Counted from the stretch's first letter, positions 8,754 to 17,902 are shown. The stretch: DNA of 64,000 nucleotides from Aureibaculum sp. 2308TA14-22 (GCF_040538665.1 NZ_JBEWXT010000001.1:3486349-3550348), one strand, 5' to 3'. Numbers and translations: made by a program. Notes: a model not told the origin generated them from the sequence alone.

Positions 8754-9206
8754 TTAATACTTCCAATTATCATTTAAAAAATAAATTTTTGCTGATTCCT
8801 CTAGTTCGCTCCCCAAACTATCATCAAACTTAAAATTTTGGACCTGCCATATATCCTTTGGTTTATAAAGAATTAATGTAAATCGTAGAGGCTGTCTATC
8901 GTACTTTGCGAGGTAACTGATAAGTTTAAGGCTTTGCCCAACTGATTTCTCAGTTATTTTTTCAAATTCGTTAAACTCACCAATAAGTTCTAACGAATTT
9001 TCTAATTGATTTTTTAAATTATCAAGACCATCTTGATTTCTACTCATCCATTTATTGGTAGAAAACACATAATTTATACCCTCAATAGGATCTTTCTTGT
9101 ATTCCTCTAAAAATTTATCAATTATCTCATGATACTCTTTTTGAGCAAATGTAAAATTTAGTGATGTAACAAGAAGTAATAGAGAAATAATTATTTTAAG
9201 CTTCAT
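8754..9206 (-). CDS. Secreted protein of unknown function
   Basis: This 150-residue protein has a signal peptide (MKLKIIISLLLLVTSLNFTFA, cleaved before QKEYHEI). The mature part is a mix of charged helices and a short sheet segment (RQPLRFTLILYKPKDIWQVQ). This resembles the small alpha+beta fold of DUF3887-type proteins, but the resemblance is too weak to name. It lies 21 bases after mfd's end and just before the lipoprotein gene, on the same strand. No function is assigned. Confidence 0.7.
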   Translation of the reverse strand: MKLKIIISLLLLVTSLNFTFAQKEYHEIIDKFLEEYKKDPIEGINYVFSTNKWMSRNQDGLDNLKNQLENSLELIGEFNEFEKITEKSVGQSLKLISYLAKYDRQPLRFTLILYKPKDIWQVQNFKFDDSLGSELEESAKIYFLNDNWKY

Positions 9207-9227
9207 GTGTATAGTTTTAAGTTAATA

Positions 9228-12200
9228 TTATATTTTTGATAATGATTCCAACGCCTTTTCAATGGAATTGATTTTAGGAAATGTCAACAACAAACGCAAT
9301 CCACTTCGGGTTTCTTTTTCTTTCATGGTGCAACTAGCTGTATTTTGCTGTACAAATTGTAACACCTTAGTGAACGTTTCTGTTTGGTAATAGCTAGACT
9401 GGTTGTCAGAAATAAAATAACCAATCATTTTTCCTTTCTTTAAAATAAGACGTTCAAAACCAATATTTTTTGCCAACCATTTAACGCGAATACTATTTAA
9501 TAAATCTTCTGCTTGAACTGGCAATTCGCCAAAACGGTCAATGAGCTGTTTTTCAAAAGTTTTTAATTCTTCTTCCGTCTTCAGTTCGTTCAACTCTTTA
9601 TACAAGTTCAGCCTTTCGGTAATGGAATTGATATAATCGTCAGGGAAAAGTAGTTCAAAGTCGGTATCAATTTGGATGTCTTTTACAAATGTTTTTGGTT
9701 TATCGGAAGAGTCTTTATACAATTCCTTAAATTCATTTTCTTTAAGTTCTTCAATGGCTTCGTTTAAGATTTTTTGATAGGTGTCAAAACCAATATCGTT
9801 TATAAATCCACTTTGTTCACCTCCTAATAAATCTCCTGCACCACGGATTTCCAAATCCTTCATGGCAATGTTTAATCCGCTTCCTAGGTCTGAAAAAACC
9901 TCTAAGGCCTGAATTCGTTTTCTGGCATCATCGGTCATCATATGGTAAGGTGGTGTAATAAAATAACAGAATGCTTTTTTATTAGATCGCCCCACGCGAC
10001 CTCGCATTTGATGTAAGTCCGATAAGCCAAAATTATTAGCGTTATTTATAAAGATGGTATTCGCATTGGGTACGTCTAATCCACTTTCCACAATGGTGGT
10101 AGAAACCAATACATCAAACTCATTATTTATAAAGGAAAGCATCAATTGCTCTAATTTTTTACCATCCATTTGTCCGTGACCAATCGCAACTTTTGCATCG
10201 GGTAACAAACGCTGAATAAGCCCAGCCACTTCTTTAATATTTTCAATTCGGTTATGAATAAAAAATACCTGTCCGCCTCTAGAAATTTCATATTGAATGG
10301 CATCTCTAATAGTTTCTTCACTAAAGCGGATAACATGTGTTTCTATAGGATGCCTGTTGGGAGGCGGAGTACTAATAACCGATAAATCGCGAGCCGCCAT
10401 CAACGAAAATTGCAAAGTTCGTGGAATAGGCGTGGCGGTCAAAGTCAATGTATCTACATTTGCTTTTATAGTTTTGAGTTTATCTTTTACGCCAACACCA
10501 AATTTTTGTTCTTCATCAACAATCAATAAACCTAAATCGTTGAATTTTACCTTTTTATTGACCAATTGGTGCGTGCCAATTACGATGTCTATTTTACCAG
10601 CTTCCAAACCTTTAATAATTTCGTTCCGTTGTTTGGTGGTTCTAAAGCGGTTCATATAATCGATGACCACGGGAAAATCTATTAACCGTTCGGTAAAGGT
10701 CCTAAAATGTTGGAATGCCAAAATGGTTGTGGGTACTAAAACGGCGACTTGTTTACCATTATCTACTGCTTTAAAGGCCGCACGTATGGCGACTTCCGTT
10801 TTACCAAAACCAACATCACCACATACCAATCTATCCATTGGTTGTTTACTTTCCATATCAGATTTTACATCTTGTGTAGCCGTTAATTGGTCAGGTGTAT
10901 CTTCATACATAAAACTCGATTCTAGTTCTAATTGGATGTAACTATCGGGTTTGGATTGAAACCCTTTTTGTAATTTTCGTTTGGCGTATAATTGAATAAG
11001 GTCATACGCAATTTGCTTAACGCGGGTTTTAGTTTTCTGCTTGAGTTTTTTCCAAGCACCAGAGCCTAACTTATATATTTTGGGTGCTTTACCTTCCTTA
11101 CCATTAAACTTATTGATTTTATGCAACGAATGAATGCTGATATACAGCACATCTCTATCACCATAAACCAATTTAATGGCTTCTTGTTTTTTGCCCTCAA
11201 CATCAATTTTTTGGAGTCCACCAAACTTGCCGATACCATGATCCATGTGGGTAACGTAATCGCCAATTTCAAGATTGGTTAGTTCTTTAAGCGTAATCGC
11301 TTGTTTTTTAGAAAAACCGCTTTTAAGTCTAAATTTATGGTAACGTTCAAAAATTTGGTGATCGGTATAACAGGCAATTTTCAGATCACTATCTACAAAA
11401 CCTTGATAGATGGGAAAAACTAAGGTTTCATATTTCACATTTTCATCAATATCTTTAAAGATATCATGAAAACGTTGAGCCTGTTTTTCGTTGGCACAAA
11501 ACAAGTAGTTTGTGAAGCCATTTTTCGTGTTTTGGTTGAGATTGTCGATTAGCAGATTGAACTGTTTGTTAAAGGATGGTTGGTGTTTGACTTGAAATGA
11601 AATTTCAACATCGTTATGAGATGCTGAAACAATCCCGAAAGCTTTCGGGACAGCATGACGCTTTTTGTCAAAAGCAACCAAACTAAAACCCTCAAGTTGA
11701 TTTTTTATCAAATCACCATCACAAAACAGTTCTTTAGGTTCAGCTAATTTTAGGGTCTGTTTTTGTTCAGAAAATTCTGTTTTTGCTTTTTCAAATAATC
11801 CGTTTAAGGTGTCAAAAATTAAGTCTGTGTTTTTCGCAAAAACAATAGTTTTACTAGAAATATATTTTAGAAAACTTTCACGTTTTTCTTGAAGTTTTTT
11901 GTTTTCAACATTGGGCAGAATGCTTATTTTTTTTAACCTTTCTAGGGATAATTGTGTTTCAACATCAAAAGTTCTAATGCTATCTACTTCATCTCCAAAA
12001 AATTCTATCCGATAAGGTTCATCATTGGAAAAAGAAAAAACATCCACAATACCGCCCCTTACTGCAAATTCTCCGGGTTCAGTTACAAAATCAACACGAT
12101 TAAAATGATATTCAAAGAGCATTTCGTTTACAAAATCGAGTGAAATTGACATCCCGACACTCAATTTTAACGTATTTCTGTCCAACTCGCTTTTGGTAAC

Positions 12201-12596
12201 CACTTTTTCAAAAAGAGCATTAGGATAGGTTACAATTACAGCTGGTTTTTTCCGAGAATTAATGCGGTTTAGCACTTCCGAACGCAATAAAATATTTGCA
12301 TTATCAGTTTCCTCTATTTGATATGGTCTTCGGTAAGAACCCGGATAAAAAAGTACATTTTTATCACCCAAAAGTTGTTCTAAATCATTTAAGTAATAAG
12401 CAGCTTCTTCTTTATCATTAAAAATGAGCAAATAAGGTTTTTCAACAACAGAAAACGAGTTCGAGATAACAAAAGACAATGAAGATCCAGCCAAATGCGA
12501 TAAAAATAGCTTTTGGTTTTCTTGCTGAAGTAGTGTTGCAATCTGCTTTACGTTATCGGATTGCTCATAAAGTTTAACAATGGCTTGTTTGCTCAA
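9228..12596 (-). CDS. mfd: Transcription-repair coupling factor Mfd
   Basis: Mfd displaces stalled RNA polymerase and recruits UvrA. The 1122-residue protein has the N-terminal UvrB-like domains, the RNA-polymerase-interacting domain (LEIGDYVTHMDHGIGKFGG), the helicase domain with Walker A GDVGFGKTEVA and DEEQ box (IVDEEQKFGV), TATPIPRT, the motif region QMRGRVGRS, and a C-terminal TRCF domain. Start is TTG at 12596 (MSKQAIVKLYEQ); no ATG precedes it in frame, and a perfect promoter box lies 17 bases upstream. Residues about 312-326 are encoded by a palindromic repeat element, an unusual in-frame insertion. Confidence 0.97.
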   Translation of the reverse strand: MSKQAIVKLYEQSDNVKQIATLLQQENQKLFLSHLAGSSLSFVISNSFSVVEKPYLLIFNDKEEAAYYLNDLEQLLGDKNVLFYPGSYRRPYQIEETDNANILLRSEVLNRINSRKKPAVIVTYPNALFEKVVTKSELDRNTLKLSVGMSISLDFVNEMLFEYHFNRVDFVTEPGEFAVRGGIVDVFSFSNDEPYRIEFFGDEVDSIRTFDVETQLSLERLKKISILPNVENKKLQEKRESFLKYISSKTIVFAKNTDLIFDTLNGLFEKAKTEFSEQKQTLKLAEPKELFCDGDLIKNQLEGFSLVAFDKKRHAVPKAFGIVSASHNDVEISFQVKHQPSFNKQFNLLIDNLNQNTKNGFTNYLFCANEKQAQRFHDIFKDIDENVKYETLVFPIYQGFVDSDLKIACYTDHQIFERYHKFRLKSGFSKKQAITLKELTNLEIGDYVTHMDHGIGKFGGLQKIDVEGKKQEAIKLVYGDRDVLYISIHSLHKINKFNGKEGKAPKIYKLGSGAWKKLKQKTKTRVKQIAYDLIQLYAKRKLQKGFQSKPDSYIQLELESSFMYEDTPDQLTATQDVKSDMESKQPMDRLVCGDVGFGKTEVAIRAAFKAVDNGKQVAVLVPTTILAFQHFRTFTERLIDFPVVIDYMNRFRTTKQRNEIIKGLEAGKIDIVIGTHQLVNKKVKFNDLGLLIVDEEQKFGVGVKDKLKTIKANVDTLTLTATPIPRTLQFSLMAARDLSVISTPPPNRHPIETHVIRFSEETIRDAIQYEISRGGQVFFIHNRIENIKEVAGLIQRLLPDAKVAIGHGQMDGKKLEQLMLSFINNEFDVLVSTTIVESGLDVPNANTIFINNANNFGLSDLHQMRGRVGRSNKKAFCYFITPPYHMMTDDARKRIQALEVFSDLGSGLNIAMKDLEIRGAGDLLGGEQSGFINDIGFDTYQKILNEAIEELKENEFKELYKDSSDKPKTFVKDIQIDTDFELLFPDDYINSITERLNLYKELNELKTEEELKTFEKQLIDRFGELPVQAEDLLNSIRVKWLAKNIGFERLILKKGKMIGYFISDNQSSYYQTETFTKVLQFVQQNTASCTMKEKETRSGLRLLLTFPKINSIEKALESLSKI
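11617..11660. repeat. Palindromic repeat element embedded in mfd
   Basis: At the centre is a perfect 18-base palindrome, tcccgaaagctttcggga (11633-11650), flanked by outer inverted arms atgctg (left) and cagcat (right). The same arrangement, decayed, occurs outside genes at 54190-54220. The element is in frame and encodes roughly RHAVPKAFGIVSAS in Mfd. It is read here as a dispersed repeat that landed in, or was retained by, a coding region. Confidence 0.75.
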
Positions 12597-12612
12597 TTGT
12601 TTTAATTTTATG

Positions 12613-12620
12613 CAAAGATA
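12613..12620 (-). promoter_or_regulatory. -7 promoter box for mfd
   Basis: The minus strand reads tatctttgca, the full TAnnTTTG box with the favoured downstream CA. It lies 17 bases before the TTG start of mfd, leaving a very short leader. Confidence 0.7.
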
Positions 12621-12659
12621 AAATTATAAATAACCCTATAATAACATCACTAGTTTTTT

Positions 12660-12667
12660 TATATTTG
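12660..12667 (+). promoter_or_regulatory. -7 promoter box for the TerB-like gene
   Basis: The sequence tatatttg matches TAnnTTTG and overlaps an in-frame TTG at 12665. This argues that translation starts at the ATG at 12686. It is divergent from the mfd promoter 40 bases away. Confidence 0.65.
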
Positions 12668-12685
12668 GCAATTCAAAAATTAGTT

Positions 12686-13123
12686 ATGTCGATATCAAAT
12701 TTATACTCTAGTGAAGCTCATAAAAACAACCTAAGTCATTTTGCAAATATTGTTAAATTGGCCTTAGCAGATGAAAAATTAGATGATTCAGAAAAGGAGT
12801 TACTAAATAAATTAGCAAAAAGATTTCAAATAGGAGAAGAGAAATTTCAAGATATTTTAAATAATGCTGACAACTATACTATTCGCCCTCCTAATAGTTA
12901 TGATGAGCGGATCGAACGCTTATTTAAATTAACTCAAATGATTTTTGCTGACGATGAAGTTACAGGTTCTGAAATGATTGTATTGCGTCGTGTGGCCATT
13001 GGTTTAGGATTTTCAACAACTAATGCAGAGAAAATTTGTGATGAAGCGGTACATTTAGTGCTTAACGAAAATGATTTGGAAGAATTTACAGAAGCTATTA
13101 AAAACGTAAATAAAAGCGAGTAG
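12686..13123 (+). CDS. TerB-like (tellurite resistance family) protein
   Basis: From the ATG at 12686 the product is 145 residues, all helical and acidic. It has two TerB-type repeats of the pattern LALADEKLDDSEKELL and MIFADDEVTGSEMIVLRR, with the paired acidic residues typical of this metal-binding helical fold. No export signal is present, so it is cytoplasmic. TerB-like proteins occur in stress and membrane-associated complexes, and tellurite resistance itself should not be assumed. It is monocistronic between mfd and a convergent PLP-enzyme gene. Confidence 0.82.
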   Translation: MSISNLYSSEAHKNNLSHFANIVKLALADEKLDDSEKELLNKLAKRFQIGEEKFQDILNNADNYTIRPPNSYDERIERLFKLTQMIFADDEVTGSEMIVLRRVAIGLGFSTTNAEKICDEAVHLVLNENDLEEFTEAIKNVNKSE

Positions 13124-13128
13124 ATTAG

Positions 13129-14271
13129 TTAAAAGCAACTTACAAACTTCTTAAAATCTTCTTCAGAATTATAAACATTTGGAGAAACTCTAATGGCATC
13201 TCCACGATAAGAAACATAAATTTGTTGTTCTTTAAACTTGGGTTTTAAGTCTTGTAAATCAATATGTTTTGGTAAATATACACCAAATAAATGTTTGCTT
13301 CTGAACGGATCATCTTCAATAAAACAACCTAGAGTTCGCAGTTCTTCAATATGTTTTTTAGAAATGACATCACAATAATTTTGAATACGCTTTGGTTGCC
13401 ATTTTAATATCTGATTAATACTTTCAGTTAGCATAGCTACTTGAATAAAATTACTGCACTCACCCATATTATATCGACCTGCTTTGGGTTGATAGTCTTC
13501 ATTATAATTTACCAACTGGGTAAAATCTTCACTTTTGTCTCTGCTGATCCAGTTATTTTCTATGGGTTCGCCATCGTTAAAAGCATCAGAATAATATGCC
13601 ATTCCCAATCCATATGCACCCATTAACCATTTATATCCAACGGTGATTACCGCTTCAGGTTGAATTTCTTTAACTGAAAAGGGAGCGGCACCAATAAATT
13701 GGGAGGCATCAATAATCAACGCAGCATCATTAAGTTTCGATTTTTCTCTTATCGCTTTTAAATAAAATAAAGTGCCATCTGCCCAGTGTGTAGGACCTAA
13801 AGTTACTACAGCAGTTTTACTATTAATCGCGTCTAAAATGTTTTTGTTCCATTGTTGCCCTCGATTTTTAAATTCTGAAGGAGGTGAAATAATCTTGATT
13901 TTAGCTTTTTTCTGTTCCGCAACTTTCTGCCAAGCATACACATTACTTGGAAATTGTGCATCTACAATAATAATTTCATCTCCAGCCTCCAGTTTTACAT
14001 TATTGGCAGCATTGGCTAAGCCATATGAGGCAGAAGGAATTATAGCCGTATTGTTAAAATCAGGAGCATCAATTAGTTTGGCAAATGTCTTTTTTAATTT
14101 TTCTGGACCACTAAAAAAGTCAGCAGCACCAATTTCATGTGGAAAACATTTTTTAGAAATCGCTTCGTGTCCTGTCTTTTCTACACTTCGCAATTGTGGT
14201 GCCATGTAAGCTCCGTTAAGATAGGTAATAGTTTCTGGAAGCTTGAATAAATCCTTTTGATTAATTAGCAT
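13129..14271 (-). CDS. Class V aminotransferase-like PLP-dependent enzyme
   Basis: This 380-residue protein has the fold-type I class V pattern (cysteine desulfurase / isopenicillin N epimerase group). It opens with TITYLNGAYMAPQLRSVE, binds PLP through the Lys in VGYKWLMGAYGLG (about residue 214), and has the Asp-bearing LIIDASQFIGAAPF strand and a C-terminal small domain ending IRVSPNVYNSEEDFKKF. No Cys-bearing desulfurase loop is visible, so a desulfurase role is unlikely; the substrate is unknown. It is convergent with the TerB-like gene (5-base gap) and divergent from the metal operon. Confidence 0.85.
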   Translation of the reverse strand: MLINQKDLFKLPETITYLNGAYMAPQLRSVEKTGHEAISKKCFPHEIGAADFFSGPEKLKKTFAKLIDAPDFNNTAIIPSASYGLANAANNVKLEAGDEIIIVDAQFPSNVYAWQKVAEQKKAKIKIISPPSEFKNRGQQWNKNILDAINSKTAVVTLGPTHWADGTLFYLKAIREKSKLNDAALIIDASQFIGAAPFSVKEIQPEAVITVGYKWLMGAYGLGMAYYSDAFNDGEPIENNWISRDKSEDFTQLVNYNEDYQPKAGRYNMGECSNFIQVAMLTESINQILKWQPKRIQNYCDVISKKHIEELRTLGCFIEDDPFRSKHLFGVYLPKHIDLQDLKPKFKEQQIYVSYRGDAIRVSPNVYNSEEDFKKFVSCF

Positions 14272-14349
14272 GGTTAATTAAAATTTTGATTTCAAAGATA
14301 GGATTTAAATTAAAAGCACACTATTTTTAGTCTTGTCTAAAAATATTTT

Positions 14350-14357
14350 TATATTTG
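14350..14357 (+). promoter_or_regulatory. -7 promoter box of the metal-transport operon
   Basis: tatatttg fits TAnnTTTG and lies 13 bases before the repressor's ATG. Autoregulation by the DtxR/MntR-type protein would place its operator here, but no clear palindromic operator was recognised. Confidence 0.6.
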
Positions 14358-14370
14358 TAAAAATTTTATC

Positions 14371-15024
14371 ATGTTATCGCAAGCAGAAGAAAATTATGTA
14401 AAGGCAATTTATGCGTTGGAAAATGATACTACAACTAGTGTCAGTACTAATTTAATTGCTGAACAGATGCATACCAAGGCATCTTCAGTAACAGATATGA
14501 TTAAAAAATTATCGGAGAAAAGATTGGTAGCCTACAAAAAGTATCAAGGCGTTCAACTTTCTGATAAAGGTAAAAATGTAGCGACTTCAATCGTCAGAAA
14601 ACATCGTTTATGGGAATGTTTTTTGGTTGAAAAATTAAACTTCTCTTGGGATGAAGTCCATGATATTGCAGAGCAATTAGAACACATACAATCGGAAGAA
14701 ATGATAGATAGATTAGATGCTTACCTAGACTATCCGAGTGTTGATCCGCACGGAGATCCAATTCCCGACAAGGATGGTAACATAACTAAAAGAAAGAAAA
14801 TTCAACTTTCTAAATTGAAAGAAAACCAAGAAAGTGTTTTGCTGGGGGTTAAAGACTCCTCGGATGAGTTCTTAAGGTATTTAGACAAAAAGAAAATAGC
14901 CATTGGCAATAAAATTAAAGTGATAAGTATTGAATCGTTTGATAAATCAATGCAAATTATAATGAATAACAAAGAGTTAACTATTACTGAAGCGGTTGCC
15001 CAAAATTTATTTGTACAAGAATAG
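14371..15024 (+). CDS. DtxR/MntR-family metal-dependent transcriptional regulator
   Basis: The 217-residue protein has the DtxR/MntR order: an N-terminal winged helix (LSQAEENYVKAIYAL, TKASSVTDMIKKLSEKRLV), a dimerisation domain with the metal ligand pattern HRLWECFLVEKL and EVHDIAEQLEHIQSEE, and a C-terminal SH3-like FeoA domain (about 145-217). It should sense Mn or Fe and repress uptake genes. It is the first gene of the operon: the outer-membrane protein gene begins at the base after its stop, followed by a metal ABC transporter. Whether the metal is Mn, Fe or Zn cannot be settled by sequence alone. Confidence 0.93.
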   Translation: MLSQAEENYVKAIYALENDTTTSVSTNLIAEQMHTKASSVTDMIKKLSEKRLVAYKKYQGVQLSDKGKNVATSIVRKHRLWECFLVEKLNFSWDEVHDIAEQLEHIQSEEMIDRLDAYLDYPSVDPHGDPIPDKDGNITKRKKIQLSKLKENQESVLLGVKDSSDEFLRYLDKKKIAIGNKIKVISIESFDKSMQIIMNNKELTITEAVAQNLFVQE

Positions 15025-15828
15025 ATGAAAAACAATTCAAAATATTACAGCTTTTTATTCATCTTTTTAGTAATTAAATTATCAGCACAAGAGGATAATA
15101 ATACAACAGATTTTGGAGCATTGGTTACCGACAGACCCGACGCTACAGAAGCATCTTCAACTGTTGGTAAAGGGATTCTTCAAATAGAAACAGGAGGATT
15201 GTATGAGTCTTTTGAAGATAATAACGTAAAATTTGAAAGTACTACTTTTAATTCAACGTTAATTCGTTACGGTTTGCTTAGTAATATGGAAATACGCTTG
15301 GGTTGGGACTTTGTTGAAGGTGTAACAAAAGTAAACGGAAATAAATTAAATAATGTTACCAGCGGATTTACACCTTTTTTATTAGGGGTTAAAGTTGATA
15401 TTGCCGAAGAGAAAAATGGATGGCCAGAAATTGCATTGATTGGTCATGTGTTTCCTTTATTTACGGCTTCAAATGATTATCGGCCTGAATCTACAGGAGT
15501 TGATTTTAGATTTTCTATGTCGCATACACTTAGTGAAAAATCGAGTTTAGGTTATAATTTAGGTGGTGAATGGAAGGATGATTCCAACAAAGCGGCAGGT
15601 ATCTACACGCTTGCTTATGGTTACAGTATTTCAGAAAAATTTGGAATGTATCTGGAGCTATATGGCGATTTACCTGAAGATAATAAGGCTAATCATTATT
15701 GGGATGCAGGACTAACCTATTTGGTTTCAAACGACTTACAATTAGATGTTTACACCGGAACCAGCATTACTAAAGGTCAAGATATTTTAGTGGGTTTGGG
15801 GCTTAGTTATAGAATCAGAAAAAAATAA
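15025..15828 (+). CDS. Outer-membrane beta-barrel protein in the metal operon
   Basis: The 267-residue product has a signal peptide (MKNNSKYYSFLFIFLVIKLSA) and a mature region made of alternating beta strands with the opening ALVTDRPDATEASSTVGKG. That opening is typical of the transporter family grouped with MetA-pathway phenol-degradation proteins (PF13557-like), ending in an aromatic-poor strand LVGLGLSYRIRKK. The start directly abuts the repressor's stop, so translation is coupled. Its place inside a metal-uptake operon suggests an outer-membrane route or a sensor for the metal; this is inferred only from context. Confidence 0.8.
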   Translation: MKNNSKYYSFLFIFLVIKLSAQEDNNTTDFGALVTDRPDATEASSTVGKGILQIETGGLYESFEDNNVKFESTTFNSTLIRYGLLSNMEIRLGWDFVEGVTKVNGNKLNNVTSGFTPFLLGVKVDIAEEKNGWPEIALIGHVFPLFTASNDYRPESTGVDFRFSMSHTLSEKSSLGYNLGGEWKDDSNKAAGIYTLAYGYSISEKFGMYLELYGDLPEDNKANHYWDAGLTYLVSNDLQLDVYTGTSITKGQDILVGLGLSYRIRKK

Positions 15829-15836
15829 TTTTAAAT

Positions 15837-16748
15837 ATGAAAAAAGGGATAACTATACTAGCAGTTTTAGTATTGATTTTCAGTTGCAAAACTGACAAGA
15901 ACGAGAATGGAAAACTAAATGTTGTTACCACTACGACTATGATTACTGATTTGGTAAAAAATATTGGTGGAGACCTTATCAATGTACAAGGTTTAATGGG
16001 CAGTGGTGTAGATCCACATCTGTATAAGGCAAGTGAAGGCGATGTAACCAAATTGGCAAATGCCGATATTATTTTCTATGGCGGATTACACTTAGAGGGA
16101 AAGTTGGTTGAAGTTTTTGAAAAAATGGAACATCAAAATATAAACACGGTTGCCTTATCAGATGCTTTAGATCAAGAAAAGTTGATAGGCTCTGAATACT
16201 TTCAAGGCAACAAAGACCCACATGTTTGGTTCAATATCGGTTATTGGAAAACGATTACTAGCTATGTAGTAAAAACACTTTCCGAAGCCAATCCGGAACA
16301 TGAAGAAGCATTTGAAGTCAATGGAAAATCATATTTAGATAAACTCAATACTTTGGAAAAAGAAGTTAACTCAATTATCGAAACATTGCCTAAAGAAAAA
16401 CGAATTTTAGTAACCGCCCACGATGCTTTCAGTTATTTTGGCGAGGAATACGGATTTAATGTAGTTGGTCTTCAAGGGATTTCTACTGCAACGGAGGCTG
16501 GGGTAAAAGATGTTCAAAAATTGGCTAATTTTATTATTGATAACAAGGTCAAAGCGATTTTTGTTGAAAGTTCAGTACCAAAAAGAACTATTGAAGCACT
16601 TCAAGCAGCGGTAAATTCAAAAGATCACCAAGTGGAAATTGGAGGAACACTTTACTCTGATGCCCTAGGAAATGCCGGTACCGTTGAAGGTACGTATATC
16701 GGAATGTTTAGGTATAATGTGAATACTATTGTAAATGCATTAAAATAA
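15837..16748 (+). CDS. Metal ABC transporter substrate-binding lipoprotein (ZnuA/TroA/MntA family)
   Basis: This 303-residue cluster A-I binding protein has a lipoprotein signal (MKKGITILAVLVLIFSC). The four metal ligands are visible: His61 (GSGVDPHLYKA), His129 (DPHVWFN), His195 (VTAHDAFSYFGEEYG) and Asp275 (LYSDALGNAG). This is the His3Asp set of TroA/ZnuA and not the His2GluAsp set of PsaA. There is no His-rich loop of the ZnuA type. Zn or Mn are therefore both possible. It lies 8 bases after the outer-membrane gene and directly abuts the ATPase gene. Confidence 0.93.
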   Translation: MKKGITILAVLVLIFSCKTDKNENGKLNVVTTTTMITDLVKNIGGDLINVQGLMGSGVDPHLYKASEGDVTKLANADIIFYGGLHLEGKLVEVFEKMEHQNINTVALSDALDQEKLIGSEYFQGNKDPHVWFNIGYWKTITSYVVKTLSEANPEHEEAFEVNGKSYLDKLNTLEKEVNSIIETLPKEKRILVTAHDAFSYFGEEYGFNVVGLQGISTATEAGVKDVQKLANFIIDNKVKAIFVESSVPKRTIEALQAAVNSKDHQVEIGGTLYSDALGNAGTVEGTYIGMFRYNVNTIVNALK

Positions 16749-17486
16749 ATGGAAAATTCAATCGCAGTACAAGTAGACGATTTAACTGTAGCTTATAACT
16801 ATAAACCTGTACTTTGGGATATTGATTTGGAAATTCCCGAAGGTGTTTTAATGGCTATTGTAGGGCCAAATGGAGCCGGCAAATCTACACTTATAAAATC
16901 TATTTTAGGTATTTTAAATCCCATTGCTGGAAGCGTTTCTATTTATGGAAAACCCTATGAGAAACAACGTGATTTAGTAGCTTATGTCCCGCAAAAGGGT
17001 AGTGTGGATTGGGATTTTCCCACAACAGCATTAGATGTTGTTACTATGGGCACTTATGGTAGTTTGGGCTGGATTAAACGCCCTGGACAAAAAGAAAAAA
17101 AAGCTGCTTTGGAAGCCTTAGAAAAAGTAGGAATGTTATCCTTTCAAGAAAGACAAATAAGTCAGTTGTCTGGTGGTCAACAACAACGTATTTTCTTGGC
17201 CAGAGCATTGGTACAAGATGCTTCTATTTATTTTATGGATGAACCTTTTCAAGGTGTAGATGCTTCTACGGAAATAGCAATTATCAATATATTAAAGGAG
17301 TTACGAAAAGCGGGCAAAACAGTGATTGTTGTGCATCATGATTTACAAACGGTACCCGAATATTTCGATTGGGTTACCTTTTTAAATGTAAAGAAAATTG
17401 CAACAGGACCTGTTAAAGATATTTTTAATGATGACAATTTAACAAAGACATACGGTATTAATTATAAGGTTAGTATTCAAGAATAG
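16749..17486 (+). CDS. Metal ABC transporter ATP-binding protein
   Basis: This 245-residue ATPase has Walker [10 protein letters not shown], the Q-loop region [19 protein letters not shown] characteristic of Mn/Zn/Fe transporters, signature LSGGQQQR, Walker B IYFMDEP, and the switch His in VVHHDLQ. It should energise the two permeases encoded further on. The ATG abuts the previous stop. The last base of its stop codon is also the first base of the inverted repeat that borders the four-helix-bundle insertion, so the insertion lies exactly at the gene boundary. Confidence 0.95.
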   Translation: MENSIAVQVDDLTVAYNYKPVLWDIDLEIPEGVLMAIVGPNGAGKSTLIKSILGILNPIAGSVSIYGKPYEKQRDLVAYVPQKGSVDWDFPTTALDVVTMGTYGSLGWIKRPGQKEKKAALEALEKVGMLSFQERQISQLSGGQQQRIFLARALVQDASIYFMDEPFQGVDASTEIAIINILKELRKAGKTVIVVHHDLQTVPEYFDWVTFLNVKKIATGPVKDIFNDDNLTKTYGINYKVSIQE

Positions 17487-17515
17487 TAGTTAGTTCTTAG
17501 AGGTTAGTAATTAGT
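17486..17515. repeat. Left inverted repeat flanking the four-helix-bundle gene
   Basis: The core agttcttagaggttag lies in a 30-base segment. It is an imperfect inverted copy of the sequence at 17891-17916, and its reverse complement also matches 20268-20293. The segment begins on the last base of the ATPase stop codon. Confidence 0.65.
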
Positions 17516-17527
17516 AAATTAAAAGTG

Positions 17528-17902
17528 ATGAAAGAACATAAGTTCAAATTTGAAGATTTAAAAGTTTATCAAAAGGCTCTAGATTTTGTGGATTTAGCAT
17601 ATGAAACATGCAACGAATTCCCAAAAACAGAAAGGTTCGGAATATCATCTCAATTTACTCGTGCTGCGGTTTCTATCGCTCTAAATATTGCAGAAGGTTC
17701 TTCAGATACCGATAAGCAGTTTAATAGATTTTTACAAGTGGCACTAGATTCTGTAAATGAGTGCGTTGTATGCTCAACTGTTTCACAAAGACGGAATTAT
17801 ATTTCAATTGAAACGAATAATGAAATAAGAAATAAACTGGTCGAACTATCAAAAATGATAACTAGTCTCCAAAAATATCTAAGATCAAAAACTAATGTCT
17901 AA
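17528..17902 (+). CDS. Four-helix-bundle protein (S23 / Avd-like)
   Basis: The 124-residue product (start ATG 17528; the GTG one codon earlier is less likely) has the signature of the 23S-rRNA intervening-sequence protein family: FKFEDLKVYQKALDFVDLAY, FGISSQFTRAAVSIALNIAEGS and a terminal helix LSKMITSLQKYLRS. Related proteins include Avd of diversity-generating retroelements; no reverse transcriptase or variable repeat is near, so a retroelement is not supported. It splits a metal ABC transporter operon between ATPase and permease and is bounded by inverted repeats, the right one covering its own last codons. It looks like an inserted, possibly mobile, unit. Confidence 0.9.
   Translation: MKEHKFKFEDLKVYQKALDFVDLAYETCNEFPKTERFGISSQFTRAAVSIALNIAEGSSDTDKQFNRFLQVALDSVNECVVCSTVSQRRNYISIETNNEIRNKLVELSKMITSLQKYLRSKTNV

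Noticed and set aside
12686..13123. A tellurite resistance operon
   Set aside because: Only a TerB-like protein is present; no TerC, TerD or TerZ genes are near.
17525..17902. A diversity-generating retroelement around the Avd-like four-helix-bundle protein
   Set aside because: No reverse transcriptase, template repeat or variable repeat is present in the operon or window.
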